Shown: positions 5,413-6,382 of the stretch, in pieces
Layout of the letters: every line of letters begins with the position of its first letter
How positions within the stretch are numbered: the stretch's first letter is position 1
Source of the DNA: Bdellovibrionales bacterium
GTDB taxonomy: Bacteria > Bdellovibrionota > Bdellovibrionia > Bdellovibrionales > UBA1609
Assembly (NCBI GenBank): GCA_020435185.1
Contig: JAGRAA010000445.1
Location: 1-6,382 of the forward strand
Length of the DNA stretch: 6,382 bases
Reading direction: 5' to 3'
Made by a program: the position numbers and the translations under genes
Notes under the pieces: generated by a model
Database searches by the model: none
The model's input: only the letters and a program-made list of their open reading frames with translations
Told to the model about the DNA's origin: nothing

Positions 5413-6382
5413 TTATTTTTGATAGAAACCAAAGAAAGCACCGCTATTACTCGTATTTGGAATATCAAAATGACTAGCTCCAACAACTAAGTCGTACCCG
5501 TCGGCAGAGATAGAACTTCCAAATAGATCCCCTTCTGATAAACTATCCAGAATAACTTTTGATTCGAGCTTCATTGTGTTTAAAGCAGTATCTTCAAAAT
5601 AGGCGAATACAGATCCTTTTTTGTTAGTGTCCTCGGGACACCCAATGTAGACTCGTAATTTTGACTCTACTTCTGTCAAAGAGAGGCTACGTCCACAGTA
5701 TTTTGAATCCGCTTCAGCATCAAAAGCCTGCTTAAAAATAAATGTACCATTTCCTTTTTTAAATAAATAAGCTTTTCCTCTATTAGAATTGGCTTTTGGA
5801 GCGCTTACCAATATATAATTGTTATTCGCGACAAGAGATGATCCAAAGTCTTCGTAAGAGCCTCCCACTAGAGGGGTCGGTTGTAGAGTAAAGCCTCCGG
5901 TATTTCTTGTGAAAACGTGAACTTCTCCACTCTGACTAGACCCTCCTTTTAAGTCTGAAATCACTGCGAATGTGTCCGTTAAGGCGACTTTAACTCTGTC
6001 TGGTCCGTTGGAGGAATTAATCGCTGAGAAATTTAAACTATTGGTGATTTGCCAACTGCCATTTTTTTCAATGTAGAAAGCCGCTTCAACGGCATAATGA
6101 CCAGTTCCAATGAGTCCTTCGTTTAAATTTGCGCTTACCGATGCTCCAAAATATTGATTTGAGGAAGTGCTTGGCCCCCAAATTAATCCAGTTTTAGTCC
6201 ACTGACCATTGTTTTGCCTTTCGTAAATAGTTACAGCTCCTTGGTTGAAAGTAGGATTGGATGACTTAGGAGCTCCAATGAGCAGTAAATTTCCAGATAA
6301 TGAAATGCTATAGCCAAAACCTTTTAAATTTGTTTGATCAGGGTTTATAATTTGATCTAAGAATATTGTTTTTTTATCTTCA
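5413..6382 (-). CDS. FG-GAP repeat (beta-propeller) protein, C-terminal part; N-terminus beyond the window
   Basis: The frame is open from the right edge (first complete codon 6381-6379) to TAA at 5415-5413, giving 322 residues. Five clear FG-GAP-like units and one degenerate unit recur about every 50-58 residues. Their FG/GAP positions, counted from the edge, are F22-G23 with GAP 36-38; F78-G79 with GTG 92-94; a degenerate unit near 128-143; F179-G180 with SAP 193-195; C229-G230 with GCP 247-249; and F287-G288 with GAS 301-303. Each unit ends in a G-x-(V/A)-x-x-(Y/F) strand such as GAVTIYER or GKAYLFKK. This is the integrin-alpha-like propeller fold, usually of seven blades and typically extracellular. 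No DxDxDG calcium loop is visible. A signal peptide would lie outside the window. The internal GTG at 5964 is not the start, because repeats continue upstream of it in frame. The ligand or partner is unknown. Confidence 0.85.
   Translation of the reverse strand, partial: EDKKTIFLDQIINPDQTNLKGFGYSISLSGNLLLIGAPKSSNPTFNQGAVTIYERQNNGQWTKTGLIWGPSTSSNQYFGASVSANLNEGLIGTGHYAVEAAFYIEKNGSWQITNSLNFSAINSSNGPDRVKVALTDTFAVISDLKGGSSQSGEVHVFTRNTGGFTLQPTPLVGGSYEDFGSSLVANNNYILVSAPKANSNRGKAYLFKKGNGTFIFKQAFDAEADSKYCGRSLSLTEVESKLRVYIGCPEDTNKKGSVFAYFEDTALNTMKLESKVILDSLSEGDLFGSSISADGYDLVVGASHFDIPNTSNSGAFFGFYQK

Noticed and set aside
5384..5422. A-rich tract followed by T-rich tract at the barrel / FG-GAP junction as a bidirectional terminator
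   Set aside because: Pairing would be A-T only, with a mismatch and no G/C stem, so it is too weak to call an intrinsic terminator.
5627..5641. 6-bp perfect hairpin GTGTCC-TCG-GGACAC in the FG-GAP gene
   Set aside because: It is short, internal to coding sequence, and not followed by a T-run on either strand in terminator orientation.
5962..5964. GTG as the start of the FG-GAP gene
   Set aside because: The frame continues upstream without a stop to the window edge and encodes further FG-GAP units, so this is an internal Val codon.

Overview
The window is about 6.4 kb of AT-rich bacterial DNA, most likely from a Gram-negative, diderm bacterium. It carries a Maf nucleotide pyrophosphatase, the lipoprotein lipidation enzyme Lgt, a membrane-spanning Ser/Thr kinase with a periplasmic portion, and a signal-peptide-bearing protein with a probable outer-membrane beta-barrel. 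The unusually long Lgt, with a large extra segment before the PRYPSQ motif, recalls from memory the Lgt of Bdellovibrio-type predatory bacteria (Bdellovibrionota). That lineage is an inference, not something the sequence proves.

Layout, left to right: (1) the last 58 codons of an unidentified + strand gene, ending at 179; (2) a convergent 121-bp gap with no gene; (3) maf/yceF on the minus strand (301-897), containing a perfect 14-bp hairpin that looks like a plus-strand intrinsic terminator; (4) lgt on the plus strand (967-2067), divergent from maf across a 69-bp gap; (5) a 680-residue transmembrane Ser/Thr kinase on the minus strand (2073-4115), whose stop lies 5 bp from the lgt stop; (6) a 119-bp divergent promoter region (4116-4234) with possibly overlapping promoters and a 9-bp inverted repeat; (7) a secreted Ig-like plus beta-barrel protein on the plus strand (4235-5401); (8) the C-terminal part of an FG-GAP repeat protein on the minus strand (5413 to the right edge). 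The six genes alternate strand strictly, so no multi-gene operon is visible.

yceF and lgt are housekeeping genes. The accessory interest is the divergent kinase / outer-membrane-protein pair. The kinase has an intact cytoplasmic catalytic domain, one membrane span and about 370 periplasmic residues containing three Fn3/Ig-like units. The partner has an N-terminal Ig-like domain that should sit in the periplasm, followed by a predicted barrel. Together they could form an envelope-sensing module; this is inferred from architecture and shared intergenic DNA only. The adjacent FG-GAP protein looks like a beta-propeller surface or secreted protein, but its N-terminus is outside the window.
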